Origin: Amycolatopsis alba DSM 44262
GTDB lineage: Bacteria > Actinomycetota > Actinomycetes > Mycobacteriales > Pseudonocardiaceae
Assembly (NCBI RefSeq): GCF_000384215.1
Contig: NZ_KB913032.1
Location: 6,657,605-6,721,604 of the forward strand
Length of the DNA: 64,000 bases
Direction: 5' to 3'
In this document: piece after piece, positions 43,198 to 51,277 of the stretch
How positions within the stretch are numbered: position 1 is the stretch's first letter
Layout of the letters: every line of letters begins with the position of its first letter
The notes under the pieces: model-generated
What the model was told of the DNA's origin: nothing
What the model saw: the letters and a program-made list of their open reading frames with translations, nothing else
The model's database searches: none
Made by a program: the position numbers and the translations under genes

Positions 43198-44327
43198 CCA
43201 CTCATCACCCCATCGCGATCATCGGTGCCGGCCTCGGCGGCCTCACCCTGGCGCGTGTCCTGCACGTCAACGGGATCGAAGCCGCCGTCTTCGATCTGGA
43301 CGCGTCGCCGTCCGCCCGGACACAAGGCGGGATGCTCGACATCCACGAGGACTCCGGACAGGAGGCACTGCGGGCCGCCGGTCTCCACGAGGCGTTCCTC
43401 TCGCTGGTGCATCCCGGCGGCGAGGCCATGCGCATTCTCGACAGTCACGGCGTCGTGCACCTGGAGGAGACCGACGACGGCGACGGCGGCCGCCCCGAAG
43501 TCACCCGTGGTGACCTGCGAAACCTCCTGCTCGGGTCGCTCCCCGAGGACAGCGTCCGCTGGGACGCCAAGGTCACCGGCGCGCGACCGCTCGGTGGCGG
43601 ACGGCACGAAGTCACCCTGGCCGACGGCACGGCGTTCACCACGGACCTGCTGATCGGCGCCGACGGCGCGTGGTCCAAGGTCCGGCCTCTGGTCTCCGGT
43701 GCTCGACCGGCCTATGAGGGAATCTCCTTCGTCGAGGTGCACCTTCACGACGCCGAGGACCGCCACCCGGCGAGCGCCGCGCTCATCGGAGGCGGCATGT
43801 TCTTCGCACTCGGTGCGGCCAAAGGTCTCCTGGCGCACCACGACGCCAGTGGCAGCCTTCACGTCTACATCGCGCTGAGGACCGCCGAGGACTGGATCTC
43901 CACGATCGACTTCACCGACACCACCACCGCGAAAGCCGCTGTGCTGAGCCATTTCGACGGCTGGGACGCGGGCCTGCGAGCACTGATCACCGACGCGGAC
44001 GGCGAGCTGGTCCCACGGCCGATCCACGCACTGCCGATCGGTCACCGCTGGGACCGGGTTCCCGGTGTCACCCTGCTCGGCGACGCCGCTCATCTGATGT
44101 CGCCGTTCGCCGGAGAGGGCGCCAATCTCGCGATGCTCGACGGCGCCGAGCTCGGCCTGGCTCTCGCCGCCCATCCTGGCGACCTCGAAGCCGCTCTCGC
44201 CGCGTACGAGCAGGCGCTGTTCCCGCGCAGTGAGGCTTCGGCGGCCGAATCCGCCGAGAATCTCGTTCTCTGCTTCGCCGAAGACTCCCCGAAGCCGTTG
44301 CTGGAACGATTCGCGACCTATCGCTGA
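43194..44327 (+). CDS. TetX-like FAD-dependent monooxygenase
   Basis: 377 residues, group A flavoprotein. FAD motif IAIIGAGLGGLTLARVLHVNG; QGGMLDIHEDSGQEAL, DLLIGADGAWSKVRPL and LLGDAAHLMSPFAGEGANLA correspond to the TetX tetracycline-destructase blocks, and the C-terminal ESAENLVLCF helix matches too. TetX hydroxylates tetracyclines; this relative may act on tetracyclines or another polyketide. Second gene of a TetR-monooxygenase operon. A paralogous module lies at 58406-60248. Confidence 0.9.
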   Translation: MTTHHPIAIIGAGLGGLTLARVLHVNGIEAAVFDLDASPSARTQGGMLDIHEDSGQEALRAAGLHEAFLSLVHPGGEAMRILDSHGVVHLEETDDGDGGRPEVTRGDLRNLLLGSLPEDSVRWDAKVTGARPLGGGRHEVTLADGTAFTTDLLIGADGAWSKVRPLVSGARPAYEGISFVEVHLHDAEDRHPASAALIGGGMFFALGAAKGLLAHHDASGSLHVYIALRTAEDWISTIDFTDTTTAKAAVLSHFDGWDAGLRALITDADGELVPRPIHALPIGHRWDRVPGVTLLGDAAHLMSPFAGEGANLAMLDGAELGLALAAHPGDLEAALAAYEQALFPRSEASAAESAENLVLCFAEDSPKPLLERFATYR

Positions 44328-44331
44328 GGCG

Positions 44332-44961
44332 TCAGACCGGTTCGTGCTGGGAGCGCTTGGCGTAGGCGCGTGCGGCGCGGGCGCGGTCACCGCAGCGCAC
44401 GGAGCACCACTGGCGCCGTCCGTTGCGCAGGAAGAACCGGCTGCACGGGGCCGATCCGCAGGCGGCGATCCGCTCGGCATCCGGCCCGGTGAGCAGGTCC
44501 GCGGCGTTGACGGCGAGTGTCGCCAGCGCGTGCTCGACGATCTGGGTGATCGGATGCGACGCGGTGCGATACAGCCCGCGGACCGGATCCCAGCGCAGCA
44601 GCTCCGCGGTGGGTGCCTTGCTCAGCGCTTCGTTGACGGCGTTGAGGGCGCTCGGCGGAGCGGGCTCCCCGCAGGCCATCGAGGCGAGCAGGACCCGCAC
44701 CTGCTCACGCAGTGAACGGACCAGTCCCGCGCACATCTCCTGCAGGCCGGCGTCGACCGGAGCGAGCCCTTGGGCGACCAGCCACTCCGTCGTCGTGCTC
44801 GGAGTGCCGAGGAGATCGATGAACTGGCCGCCCGGCAGCGCGATCGTGGTGTTGGCGAGTGCCAGCGCGACGTACTGCTCGGCGCCCGGCGCGGGCGGCA
44901 GGGCGGCGGAGTCAAGATCGGGGTCGTCCACGTTCTCATGGTAAGCGCCGGGTTCAACCAT
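44332..44961 (-). CDS. CGNR zinc-finger transcriptional regulator (ABATE domain)
   Basis: 209 residues. ABATE-type N-terminal domain (LALANTTIALPGGQFIDLLGTP) and C-terminal CGNR finger CGSAPCSRFFLRNGRRQWCS followed by VRCGDR, with four cysteines. GTG/ATG starts near 44961 are possible; ATG 44961 directly follows the inverted repeat at 44970-44999. Divergent from the MBL-fold hydrolase gene, with a pair of matching inverted repeats between them, so it is likely an autorepressor that also controls that enzyme. Confidence 0.92.
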   Translation of the reverse strand: MVEPGAYHENVDDPDLDSAALPPAPGAEQYVALALANTTIALPGGQFIDLLGTPSTTTEWLVAQGLAPVDAGLQEMCAGLVRSLREQVRVLLASMACGEPAPPSALNAVNEALSKAPTAELLRWDPVRGLYRTASHPITQIVEHALATLAVNAADLLTGPDAERIAACGSAPCSRFFLRNGRRQWCSVRCGDRARAARAYAKRSQHEPV

Positions 44962-44969
44962 GAGAAAGA

Positions 44970-44999
44970 CTCACGGAAACCATTGCACTCTTCCGTGAG
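44970..44999. promoter_or_regulatory. Inverted repeat CTCACGGAA / TTCCGTGAG, copy 1
   Basis: Nine-base perfect arms (44970-44978, 44991-44999) 12 bases apart, just upstream of the CGNR start codon (44961, minus strand). Shares the TCACGGA half site with copy 2. Confidence 0.75.
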
Positions 45000-45013
45000 A
45001 ACTGGCTAAAGTT

Positions 45014-45045
45014 CCTCACGGAAAGAACAATACCTATCCGTGAGG
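45014..45045. promoter_or_regulatory. Inverted repeat CCTCACGGA / TCCGTGAGG, copy 2
   Basis: Nine-base perfect arms (45014-45022, 45037-45045) 14 bases apart, ending 6 bases before the MBL-fold gene start and overlapping its ribosome-binding site. Same half site as copy 1, so one regulator probably binds both. Confidence 0.75.
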
Positions 45046-45051
45046 TGGAAG

Positions 45052-45819
45052 ATGAACCAGATCAGCGAACAGCTCTCCGTGCAGGTCGTCGGCGGCCCGA
45101 CCGCGCTGATCGGCTACGGCGGCCTGCGGTTCCTCACCGACCCGACCTTCGACGAACCCGGCCACTATGGCCGCCCTGACGGGAGACCCGGCCTCACCAA
45201 GACGGCCCCCGCCTCGATCGCGCCCTCGGACCTCGGCCGCATCGACGCGGTCCTGCTGTCCCACGACGAGCACCCCGACAACCTCGACCACTCCGGCCGG
45301 AAACTGCTCGCCGACGTGCCGCTGACCCTGACCACGCCCAGCGGTGCGGGCCGCCTTGGCGGTACCGCGAAAGGGCTCGCGACCTGGGAGACGGTCGAAC
45401 TGAACCGGCCGGACGGGGGAGTGGTGACCGTGACCGCAGTGCCCGCGCTGCACGGGCCGGAAGGCGCGGAACAGGTCACCGGCGACGTCGTCGGCTTCGT
45501 GCTCACCGGTCAGGATCTGCCCACGGTCTACGTCAGCGGCGACAACGCCTCGCTCGACGCCGTCCGGCAGGTCGCCGACCGATTCGGCCCGGTCGACACC
45601 ACGGTGCTCTTCGCCGGGGCCCCGCGCCTGAAGCCGGTCCTCCACGGCGCCCTGCTCGTCCTCGACAGCGCACTCGCCGCGGAGGCGACGCGGATCCTCG
45701 GCGCCCGCACCGTCGTCCCCGTGCACATCGACAGCTGGGAGCACTTCACCGAAGGCCGGGACGACCTGGTGGCCGCCTTCGCCGCCGCCGGCCTGGCCGA
45801 CAGGCTGCGTCTCGGCTGA
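45052..45819 (+). CDS. MBL-fold metallo-hydrolase (UlaG-like)
   Basis: 255 residues from ATG 45052. Metal site LLSHDEHPDNLDHSG, a variant of HxHxDH in which the first histidine begins HDEHPDN; further ligands are expected at VPALHGPEG (His) and VYVSGDN (Asp), with VPVHIDSWEHF late. The group contains UlaG lactonases and N-acyl-phosphatidylethanolamine-hydrolase-like proteins; substrate unknown. Divergent from the CGNR regulator and controlled, by inference, through the repeats at 44970-45045. Confidence 0.88.
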   Translation: MNQISEQLSVQVVGGPTALIGYGGLRFLTDPTFDEPGHYGRPDGRPGLTKTAPASIAPSDLGRIDAVLLSHDEHPDNLDHSGRKLLADVPLTLTTPSGAGRLGGTAKGLATWETVELNRPDGGVVTVTAVPALHGPEGAEQVTGDVVGFVLTGQDLPTVYVSGDNASLDAVRQVADRFGPVDTTVLFAGAPRLKPVLHGALLVLDSALAAEATRILGARTVVPVHIDSWEHFTEGRDDLVAAFAAAGLADRLRLG

Positions 45820-45825
45820 CGCCGG

Positions 45826-46431
45826 TCAGGCGACCCCGTCGCGGAGTGCCGTGAACAGCCGATCGAGACTCACGCGGTGGTCCATCGCCACGGTGTTCGC
45901 CACCTCGCCCTCGATCAGGCGGCGCGCGGTCTCGACCATCATCGCGCTGTACCCGGAGATGAAGAACGCGGCGAGCAACATCCCATCGCCCTCGAAGGCC
46001 GGGTCGCGGTCGAGCTCCTCGGCCAGTGTCCGCTGAAGCTCGGACTCGATCGCCCTCGCGCGCGCGACGAGCGCGGGCGACTCGGCGACCGTCCGGAAGA
46101 ACGGCGCCGAACTGTCGTTGACGCCGGAGAGCGGATGCTGGGCGTCGAAGAGCTGAAGGCTCATGTCCCGCAAGGACGTCAGCACGTCGACGCCCGGTGC
46201 GCGGTCGCGGACGGCCGAGCGCAGCAGGTCGATCGCGTCGGCCGCGCGGTCCAGGAAGAGATCCTCCTTGCGCGGGAAGTGATTGAAGACCGTCACGCTC
46301 GAGAATCCGGCTTCGCGCGCGATCTCGGCGACCGTGACGGCTTCGTACCCGTGCTCGAGGAACAGCCGGTTCGAGACCTCCAGGATCCGGGCGCGCGTCC
46401 GGGGGCCGCCGCGCTCGCTCGTTCTTGGCAT
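45826..46431 (-). CDS. TetR/AcrR family transcriptional regulator
   Basis: 201 residues. RTRARILEVSNRLFLEHGYEAVTVAEIAREAGFSSVTVFNHFPRK is a standard TetR DNA-binding domain. Divergent from the alpha/beta-hydrolase gene across 82 bases that contain a perfect 16-base palindrome at 46449-46464, its likely site. Confidence 0.93.
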   Translation of the reverse strand: MPRTSERGGPRTRARILEVSNRLFLEHGYEAVTVAEIAREAGFSSVTVFNHFPRKEDLFLDRAADAIDLLRSAVRDRAPGVDVLTSLRDMSLQLFDAQHPLSGVNDSSAPFFRTVAESPALVARARAIESELQRTLAEELDRDPAFEGDGMLLAAFFISGYSAMMVETARRLIEGEVANTVAMDHRVSLDRLFTALRDGVA

Positions 46432-46448
46432 GCGCCGCCTTCCTTGTG

Positions 46449-46464
46449 TGACTAAATTTAGTCA
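46449..46464. promoter_or_regulatory. Perfect 16-base palindromic operator TGACTAAA/TTTAGTCA
   Basis: Lies between the divergent TetR (46431) and esterase (46514) genes, in an AT-richer patch. The half site is typical of TetR-family operators; it would repress both genes. Confidence 0.75.
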
Positions 46465-46513
46465 GTTAACGTAGTGCTCGTTCCGCTGTTCCGCAACTTA
46501 GAGGGGCCGAGTC

Positions 46514-47449
46514 ATGAGCGAGCGCACGTTCCCTGCTCCATCCACGGTCAGCAAGCAGGCGCAGGCCTGGCTCGCCGCCAGTCGCGGGGAACTGACCTAC
46601 CCGGCGTTCGAGGACACGGACGCGTGGCTCGCGATGGTCGACCAGGCCAACCAGTCCACGGCCCAGCGGTTCCCGATCGCCGACCTGCCGGTCACCGTCG
46701 AAGACTTCGAGGTCGACGGCGTCACCGTGTACGCCGCCAGACCCCGCGACGTGGAGGAAACGCCGGACGAGCCGGTCTTCCTCTGGATGCACCCCGGTGC
46801 GCTGCTGGTCGGCGGCGGGGAGGCCTGCCGCGTGACCACCGGGAGGGCCGCGCTGTCGACGGGCATGCTCACGTGGGGCGTGGACTACCGGCTCCCGCCG
46901 CTGCATCCGTACCCGACAGCCCTCGACGACGCGATCGCCGTGTACCGGCGCGTGGTGCGGGACCGCGATCCGTCACGGGTCTTCGTCGGTGGCGACTCCG
47001 CGGGCGGGAACATCGCCTCGGCTCTTCTGCTGCGCGCCAAGGACTCCGGGCTGCCGATGCCGGCCGCCCTGGTGCTCAACACCCCGCAAGTCGACCTCAC
47101 CGAAGCGGGTGACACCTTCCAAACTCTCGCCGGAGTGGACAATGTCCTCCGCAGCTTGCGGGCGCCCAACGAGCTCTACGCGGCAGGCGCCGACCTGCGC
47201 GATCCGTACCTCTCCCCGGTCCTGGGCGACCTGTCCGGTTTCCCGCCCACCTATCTCCGCAGCGGAACCCGCGATCTGTTCCTGTCCAACACCGTTCGGA
47301 TGCACCGCGCGCTGCGCGCCGCCGGTGTGGAGGCCGAACTGCACGTGTTCGAGGCGATGACGCACGGCGGGTTCGGGGGAGAAAGCCCGGAGGACCAGGA
47401 GGCCGCCGCCGAACAGCGCCACTTTCTCGCCAGGCACGACGCGCGGTAG
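46514..47449 (+). CDS. Alpha/beta-hydrolase (hormone-sensitive-lipase-like esterase)
   Basis: 311 residues. Oxyanion region FLWMHPGALLVGGG (HGGG variant), nucleophile elbow VGGDSAGGNIAS, acid near YLRSGTRDLFL and histidine in EAMTHGGFGG. This is the HSL/family IV esterase arrangement; short-chain esters are likely. No signal peptide. Divergent from a TetR regulator, so presumably inducible by its substrate or a related compound. Confidence 0.92.
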   Translation: MSERTFPAPSTVSKQAQAWLAASRGELTYPAFEDTDAWLAMVDQANQSTAQRFPIADLPVTVEDFEVDGVTVYAARPRDVEETPDEPVFLWMHPGALLVGGGEACRVTTGRAALSTGMLTWGVDYRLPPLHPYPTALDDAIAVYRRVVRDRDPSRVFVGGDSAGGNIASALLLRAKDSGLPMPAALVLNTPQVDLTEAGDTFQTLAGVDNVLRSLRAPNELYAAGADLRDPYLSPVLGDLSGFPPTYLRSGTRDLFLSNTVRMHRALRAAGVEAELHVFEAMTHGGFGGESPEDQEAAAEQRHFLARHDAR

Positions 47450-47456
47450 CTCGCGG

Positions 47457-48044
47457 CTACGGGCGCCGGATGGCGCGCACGACGACGTCCTGGAGAGGAA
47501 CCTGCCGGTCGCCATGGAGCCGGTGATACTCCTCGGCTGTGACGACTTCCCAAGCCTTCTCGTCCAGCCGTGCCGTGACGGCCGCGGCGGTGACCGACGC
47601 CTCGGGCGGCGAATGGTGGCCGTGGCCGCCATGGGCGTGGAGGTGCCCGACGATCAGCAGCGTGCCGCCGGGTGCCACCCAGCCGGCGATCCGGTCGTAG
47701 AACTCGAGCTGCGGCATCGCCGGATGCGCGTAATGCGTCGTGACCAGGTCGAACCGTGTTTCAGGTGCCCAGCTGCCCAGGTCCGCCTCGATCCATCGCA
47801 CGTGCTCGGACCCGTGGCGCTCGGCGGCGCGGGCCAGCACCGCGGACGAGATGTCGGCGGCGGTCACCTGCCACCCCTGGGAGGCGAGCCAGGCCGCCTC
47901 GGCACCCTCGCCACAACCCGCGTCCAGCGCCGTACCCGGCTTCAGCTCACCGAGCTCACGGGCGAGGTACGGATTCGGCGGGCTGACGGCACCGCTCTGC
48001 CGCCAGTGCTCTTCCCAGTACTCCTTGTCGAACCCGTGCGTCAT
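47457..48044 (-). CDS. Class I SAM-dependent methyltransferase
   Basis: 195 residues from ATG 48044. N-terminus FDKEYWEEHWRQSGAVSPPNPYL, motif I LDAGCGEGAEAAWLASQGW, acidic VTAADIS, motif II FDLVTTHYAHPAM, and a histidine-rich loop HLHAHGGHGHHSPP that is unusual and could bind metal. Related to the methyltransferase at 8924-9550. Divergent from the XRE-cupin regulator gene. Confidence 0.87.
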   Translation of the reverse strand: MTHGFDKEYWEEHWRQSGAVSPPNPYLARELGELKPGTALDAGCGEGAEAAWLASQGWQVTAADISSAVLARAAERHGSEHVRWIEADLGSWAPETRFDLVTTHYAHPAMPQLEFYDRIAGWVAPGGTLLIVGHLHAHGGHGHHSPPEASVTAAAVTARLDEKAWEVVTAEEYHRLHGDRQVPLQDVVVRAIRRP

Positions 48045-48097
48045 CGGTCGTCCTCTCCGTTCGTCTCCTGCGATGATGACGATCACGAGGCCGAAGT

Positions 48098-48122
48098 GGC
48101 AAAGTCTGTTGCCGAATGGCAA
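48098..48122. promoter_or_regulatory. Overlapping GGCAA/TTGCC operator half sites
   Basis: Half sites GGCAA (48098-48102), TTGCC (48109-48113) and GGCAA (48118-48122) make two overlapping inverted repeats just upstream of the XRE-cupin gene (ATG 48132), in the gap shared with the divergent methyltransferase gene. Confidence 0.5.
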
Positions 48123-48131
48123 ATTGAACGT

Positions 48132-48716
48132 ATGGACGAGGCCGCCAACCGCACTCTCGACGCCGTCGGGCCCAGGTTGAAGCATCTCCGGCAGAGCCAG
48201 GACACCACCCTGGCCGACCTCGCCGAGGAGACGGGCATTTCGGCCAGCACGCTGTCCCGGCTCGAGGCAGGGTTACGGCGGCCCACCCTGGAGCAGCTGT
48301 TGCCGCTCGCCCGTGCCCACGGCCTGACCCTCGACGAACTCGTCGATGCGCCACCGACCGGCAACCCCCGGATCAACCTGCGCCCGATCGCCTGCGGCGA
48401 CGGATCGACCATCCTGCCGCTGACCCGAAGACCCGGCGGTATCCAGGCCTACAAGTTCGTCCTTCCCCGTGGAAACGACAACGCCGAGCCGGACCTGCGT
48501 ACCCATGAGGGACACGACTGGGTCTACGTGCTCAACGGCACCCTGCGGCTGGTCCTCGGCGAGCACGACCTCATCCTCAAACCCGGCGAGGCAGCGGAAT
48601 TCGACACCCGCACCCCGCACTGGTTCGGTGCCACCGGCGCCGGCCCCGTCGAGTACCTGAGTCTCATCGGACGGCAGGGCGAACGAGCGCACATCCGCGC
48701 CGCGCCGTCCGAGTAG
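48132..48716 (+). CDS. XRE-family regulator with cupin sensor domain
   Basis: 194 residues. HTH: VGPRLKHLRQSQDTTLADLAEETGISASTLSRLEAGLRRPTLEQ; a C-terminal cupin (about residues 85-190) with THEGHDWVYVLNGTLRLVLGEHDLILKPGEAAEFDTRTPHWFG. Such proteins (SinR/PuuR-like) sense small molecules. The dienelactone hydrolase gene begins 19 bases downstream, so the two are co-transcribed. Confidence 0.93.
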   Translation: MDEAANRTLDAVGPRLKHLRQSQDTTLADLAEETGISASTLSRLEAGLRRPTLEQLLPLARAHGLTLDELVDAPPTGNPRINLRPIACGDGSTILPLTRRPGGIQAYKFVLPRGNDNAEPDLRTHEGHDWVYVLNGTLRLVLGEHDLILKPGEAAEFDTRTPHWFGATGAGPVEYLSLIGRQGERAHIRAAPSE

Positions 48717-48735
48717 CAAGAAAGGAAGAATCGCC

Positions 48736-49479
48736 ATTCCCACCATCACACCGGGGATTCCCACCCCGGACGGTCTGTCCGACGCCTTCGCCGCCTTCCC
48801 CGACGACGGCGCCACCCATCCGGGCGTCCTCCTCTACCCGGACGCCTTCGGACCACGCCCCGTTCTCTGGGAGATGGCCCGCGAACTGTCCTCGCACGGG
48901 TACTACGTCCTCGTCCCGAACGTCTTCTACCGGCACCGCCCGGCACCGGTGTTCGATCTCCCCGAGCGCATCACCGCCGAGAACCGGTCCTCGCTCTTCG
49001 GCGAGATCATGCCCCTCATCAAGGGCCACGCCACCGAAGACGTCCTGAGCGACGCCAAGGCCTATCTCGGCTTCCTGACCTCCCAGCCCGAGGTCAGGTC
49101 CGGACCGGTCGCCACGATCGGCTACTGCCTGGGCGCCGTCCTCGCGATGCGCACCGCGACCGCCCACCCCGAGCAGGTCGCCGCCGTCGCCGGATTCCAC
49201 CCCGGCGCACTGGTCACCGACGCACCCGACAGCCCGCACCGCCAGATCCCCGGCCTCACCGCGAAAGTCCACCTCGGCCTCGCCGAGGGCGACATGACAC
49301 CCGAGGCCATCACCGAGATCAGCCAGGCGTTCGACGCCGCCGGTGTCAGCTACAGCTGCGAGATCTACCCCGGCACCGTCCACGGCTTCACCATGGCCGA
49401 CACCGAAGCCTTCGACGCCGCCGGATCACAGCGGCACTGGGAGCGGCTGCTCGCCCTTCTCGACGCCGATCCTGCCTAG
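48736..49479 (+). CDS. Dienelactone hydrolase family protein with an apparent ATT start
   Basis: 247 residues when begun at ATT 48736. Family members start MPTITIPTPDG; here PTITPGIPTPDG follows directly after an ATT that has AAGGAAG 7 bases upstream, and no ATG, GTG or TTG occurs in frame before ATG 48874, which would cut off the first beta strands and HPGVLLYPDAFGPRPVLWE. Catalytic Cys in IGYCLGAVLA, Asp in LGLAEGDM and His in GTVHGFTM complete the Cys-Asp-His triad. It is either a rare AUU-initiated gene or one whose start codon has mutated. Follows the XRE-cupin gene. Confidence 0.8.
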   Translation: MPTITPGIPTPDGLSDAFAAFPDDGATHPGVLLYPDAFGPRPVLWEMARELSSHGYYVLVPNVFYRHRPAPVFDLPERITAENRSSLFGEIMPLIKGHATEDVLSDAKAYLGFLTSQPEVRSGPVATIGYCLGAVLAMRTATAHPEQVAAVAGFHPGALVTDAPDSPHRQIPGLTAKVHLGLAEGDMTPEAITEISQAFDAAGVSYSCEIYPGTVHGFTMADTEAFDAAGSQRHWERLLALLDADPA

Positions 49480-49570
49480 ATCCGCTCGACCCACACATCG
49501 CGGAACCTGGGATTCGCCCCTGGATCACCGTGGTCCTGCAAGCGGATCGGGGCCGGTGCCGGAACTTCCG
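49476..49570 (-). pseudogene. 3' fragment of a DUF1080 (3-keto-disaccharide hydrolase) gene
   Basis: Minus-strand translation gives EVPAPAPIRLQDHGDPGANP then RFRDVWVERI and a stop, the characteristic C-terminus of DUF1080/glycoside-binding hydrolases (PIRLQDHG and the FRNIWV-type end). Upstream of about 49570 the frame loses resemblance. The stop codon abuts the dienelactone hydrolase stop (CTAG). The rest of 49571-49695 holds no gene. Confidence 0.6.
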
Positions 49571-49695
49571 CGCGACCGGCCCCGGTTTGCCGCCGATCGC
49601 GACGTCGTCGCCACCGACAAAGAAAATTGTCTTGACAGCTTCTGTGTTCGAAGGGAGAGTGGTCGCGGCAGGCCGAGAAGGAAAGGAAGTACCTG

Positions 49696-50250
49696 ATGAG
49701 AAAGCTGATTCTGGGGTTCTACGTCTCGCTCGACGGCAAGAGCGCGGACGGGGACAACGGCATCCGGGACGTCATGATGAGCATCGACGACCCCGAGCAG
49801 GAGGAGTACTTCGTCAGCCGGCTGTGGGACACGGGTGCTTTCCTCATGGGCCGCAACACCTACGAGGCCATGGCCGGGTACTGGCCCGGCTCCGATCACC
49901 CGTCCGCCAAGGCCATGAACGAGATCCCCAAGGTCGTGTTCTCCCGCACCCTGAAATCCGCAGACTGGCCCGTGACGCGGATCGCCAGTGGCGACACGGT
50001 GGAGGAGATCGCCAAACTCAAGGCAGAGCCCGGCAAGGATCTCGTCGCCGCAGGCGGTACCGAGTTCCTTCACTCGCTGATCAAGCTCGGCGTGGTCGAC
50101 GAGTACCACTTGTGGGTACTGCCCGCCGCCACCGGCAAAGGGGCACCGCTGTTCCCGGAACTGGATCAGCCGCTGAACCTGCGCCTGGTGAAAAGCAAAG
50201 CGTTCCGCTCCGGAGTCCTGGAGCTGGTGTACGCGGCAGCCGACAAGTAA
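49696..50250 (+). CDS. Dihydrofolate reductase-like (RibD C-terminal) family protein
   Basis: 184 residues with a strong AAGGAAG 7 bases before the ATG. MRKLILGFYVSLDGKSADGD, FLMGRNTYEAMAGYWPG and KVVFSRTLKSADWP match the RibD-C/YwjB-like NADPH-binding proteins found in many soil actinobacteria. True dihydrofolate or riboflavin activity is doubtful for this subgroup. A TTGACA lies at 49632-49637 but I see no matching -10. Confidence 0.9.
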   Translation: MRKLILGFYVSLDGKSADGDNGIRDVMMSIDDPEQEEYFVSRLWDTGAFLMGRNTYEAMAGYWPGSDHPSAKAMNEIPKVVFSRTLKSADWPVTRIASGDTVEEIAKLKAEPGKDLVAAGGTEFLHSLIKLGVVDEYHLWVLPAATGKGAPLFPELDQPLNLRLVKSKAFRSGVLELVYAAADK

Positions 50251-50289
50251 GACCCGATGCGCCTGGCGAGTCGTGCCATATTGGGTCCT

Positions 50290-51003
50290 ATGTCAGCCAT
50301 TCCCGAGGTCGCGGAAAACGACTACGACAGCTTTGCCGAGGCGTATGCGGCCGAGAACGAAGCCAGTCTCATCAACGCGTATTACACGAGACCCGCGATC
50401 TTGAACCTGGCCGGGGACGTGTCGGGTCGGCGGATCCTCGACGCGGGCTGCGGCGCGGGTCCGATCACCGAAAACCTGCGCGACCGGGGCGCCATCGTGA
50501 CCGGATTCGACTCCAGCGCCAAAATGGTCGAGCTGGCCCGGAAAAGGCTCGGTGACGACGCCGACCTCCGGGTCGCCGACATCGGCAGCCCGCTGCCGTT
50601 CCCCGACGGCGCGTTCGACGACGTCGTCGTGGCCCTCGTCCTGCACTACCTGGAGGACTGGTCCGGGCCGCTGGCCGAGATCCGGCGCGTGCTGAAACCC
50701 GGCGGACGGCTGATCCTGGCCGTCAACCACCCGATCGGCTACAAGCTGCTCCACCCCGAAGCCGACTACTTCGAGACCGTCAAGTGGAACGACGAGTACA
50801 CCTTCAGCGGTCAGAACGCCGTGCTGACGTACTGGCACCGTCCGCTGCACGCGATGACCGACGCCTTCACCGCGGCCGGTTTCCGGACCGCCGTCGTCAG
50901 TGAGCCTCCTCCGGCGCCGGAAGCGTACGAACTGTTCCCCGAGGAACTTGCGGGCAGGAAGGCATTCCTGAGCTTTCTGTTCTTTGTGCTCGAGGCAGTC
51001 TGA
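50290..51003 (+). CDS. Class I SAM-dependent methyltransferase
   Basis: 237 residues from ATG 50290, which has a CATATT box 7 bases upstream; an in-frame ATG at 50257 is the alternative. Motif I ILDAGCGAGPITENLRDRG, acidic VTGFDSS, motif II GAFDDVVVALVLHYLEDW and LKPGGRLILAVNHP. The C-terminal FSGQNAVLTYWHRPLHAMTDAF resembles SAM methyltransferases of secondary metabolism. Closed downstream by the long hairpin at 51055-51103. Confidence 0.9.
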   Translation: MSAIPEVAENDYDSFAEAYAAENEASLINAYYTRPAILNLAGDVSGRRILDAGCGAGPITENLRDRGAIVTGFDSSAKMVELARKRLGDDADLRVADIGSPLPFPDGAFDDVVVALVLHYLEDWSGPLAEIRRVLKPGGRLILAVNHPIGYKLLHPEADYFETVKWNDEYTFSGQNAVLTYWHRPLHAMTDAFTAAGFRTAVVSEPPPAPEAYELFPEELAGRKAFLSFLFFVLEAV

Positions 51004-51054
51004 CGGGCTCGCTCCGGTCCTGGATCCTCCACACTCGACCGTGTTCGCTTAGTC

Positions 51055-51103
51055 CGTGAAGGCCTCCTTGCCTACCCTGAAGGTAGGCAAGGAGGCCTTC
51101 ACG
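51055..51103. terminator. Very long perfect hairpin (22-base arms)
   Basis: Arms 51055-51076 and 51082-51103 are perfect complements (the left arm begins CGTGAAGGCCTCCTTGCC) with a 5-base loop. It lies 51 bases after the methyltransferase stop. Beyond terminating transcription, its GTGAAGGCCTCCTT core looks like a dispersed Amycolatopsis-type repeat (memory, not verified). The stretch 51104-51277 beyond it holds no gene I can support. Confidence 0.75.
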
Positions 51104-51277
51104 TGACCTGCGCGAAGGTGGCGATTCAGCGGGTGCCGGGGGGCGACGATGCAGGAATTAGGACGGTCAGTGTCCAGCTTCCTCCCCCGTCACACCTTCC
51201 ACCCAGCACGAAGACACCGACGCGAGACCAGATCCCCGTGAGTAGGCAAATACAGGTCCACACCACTCACGAGCCGC

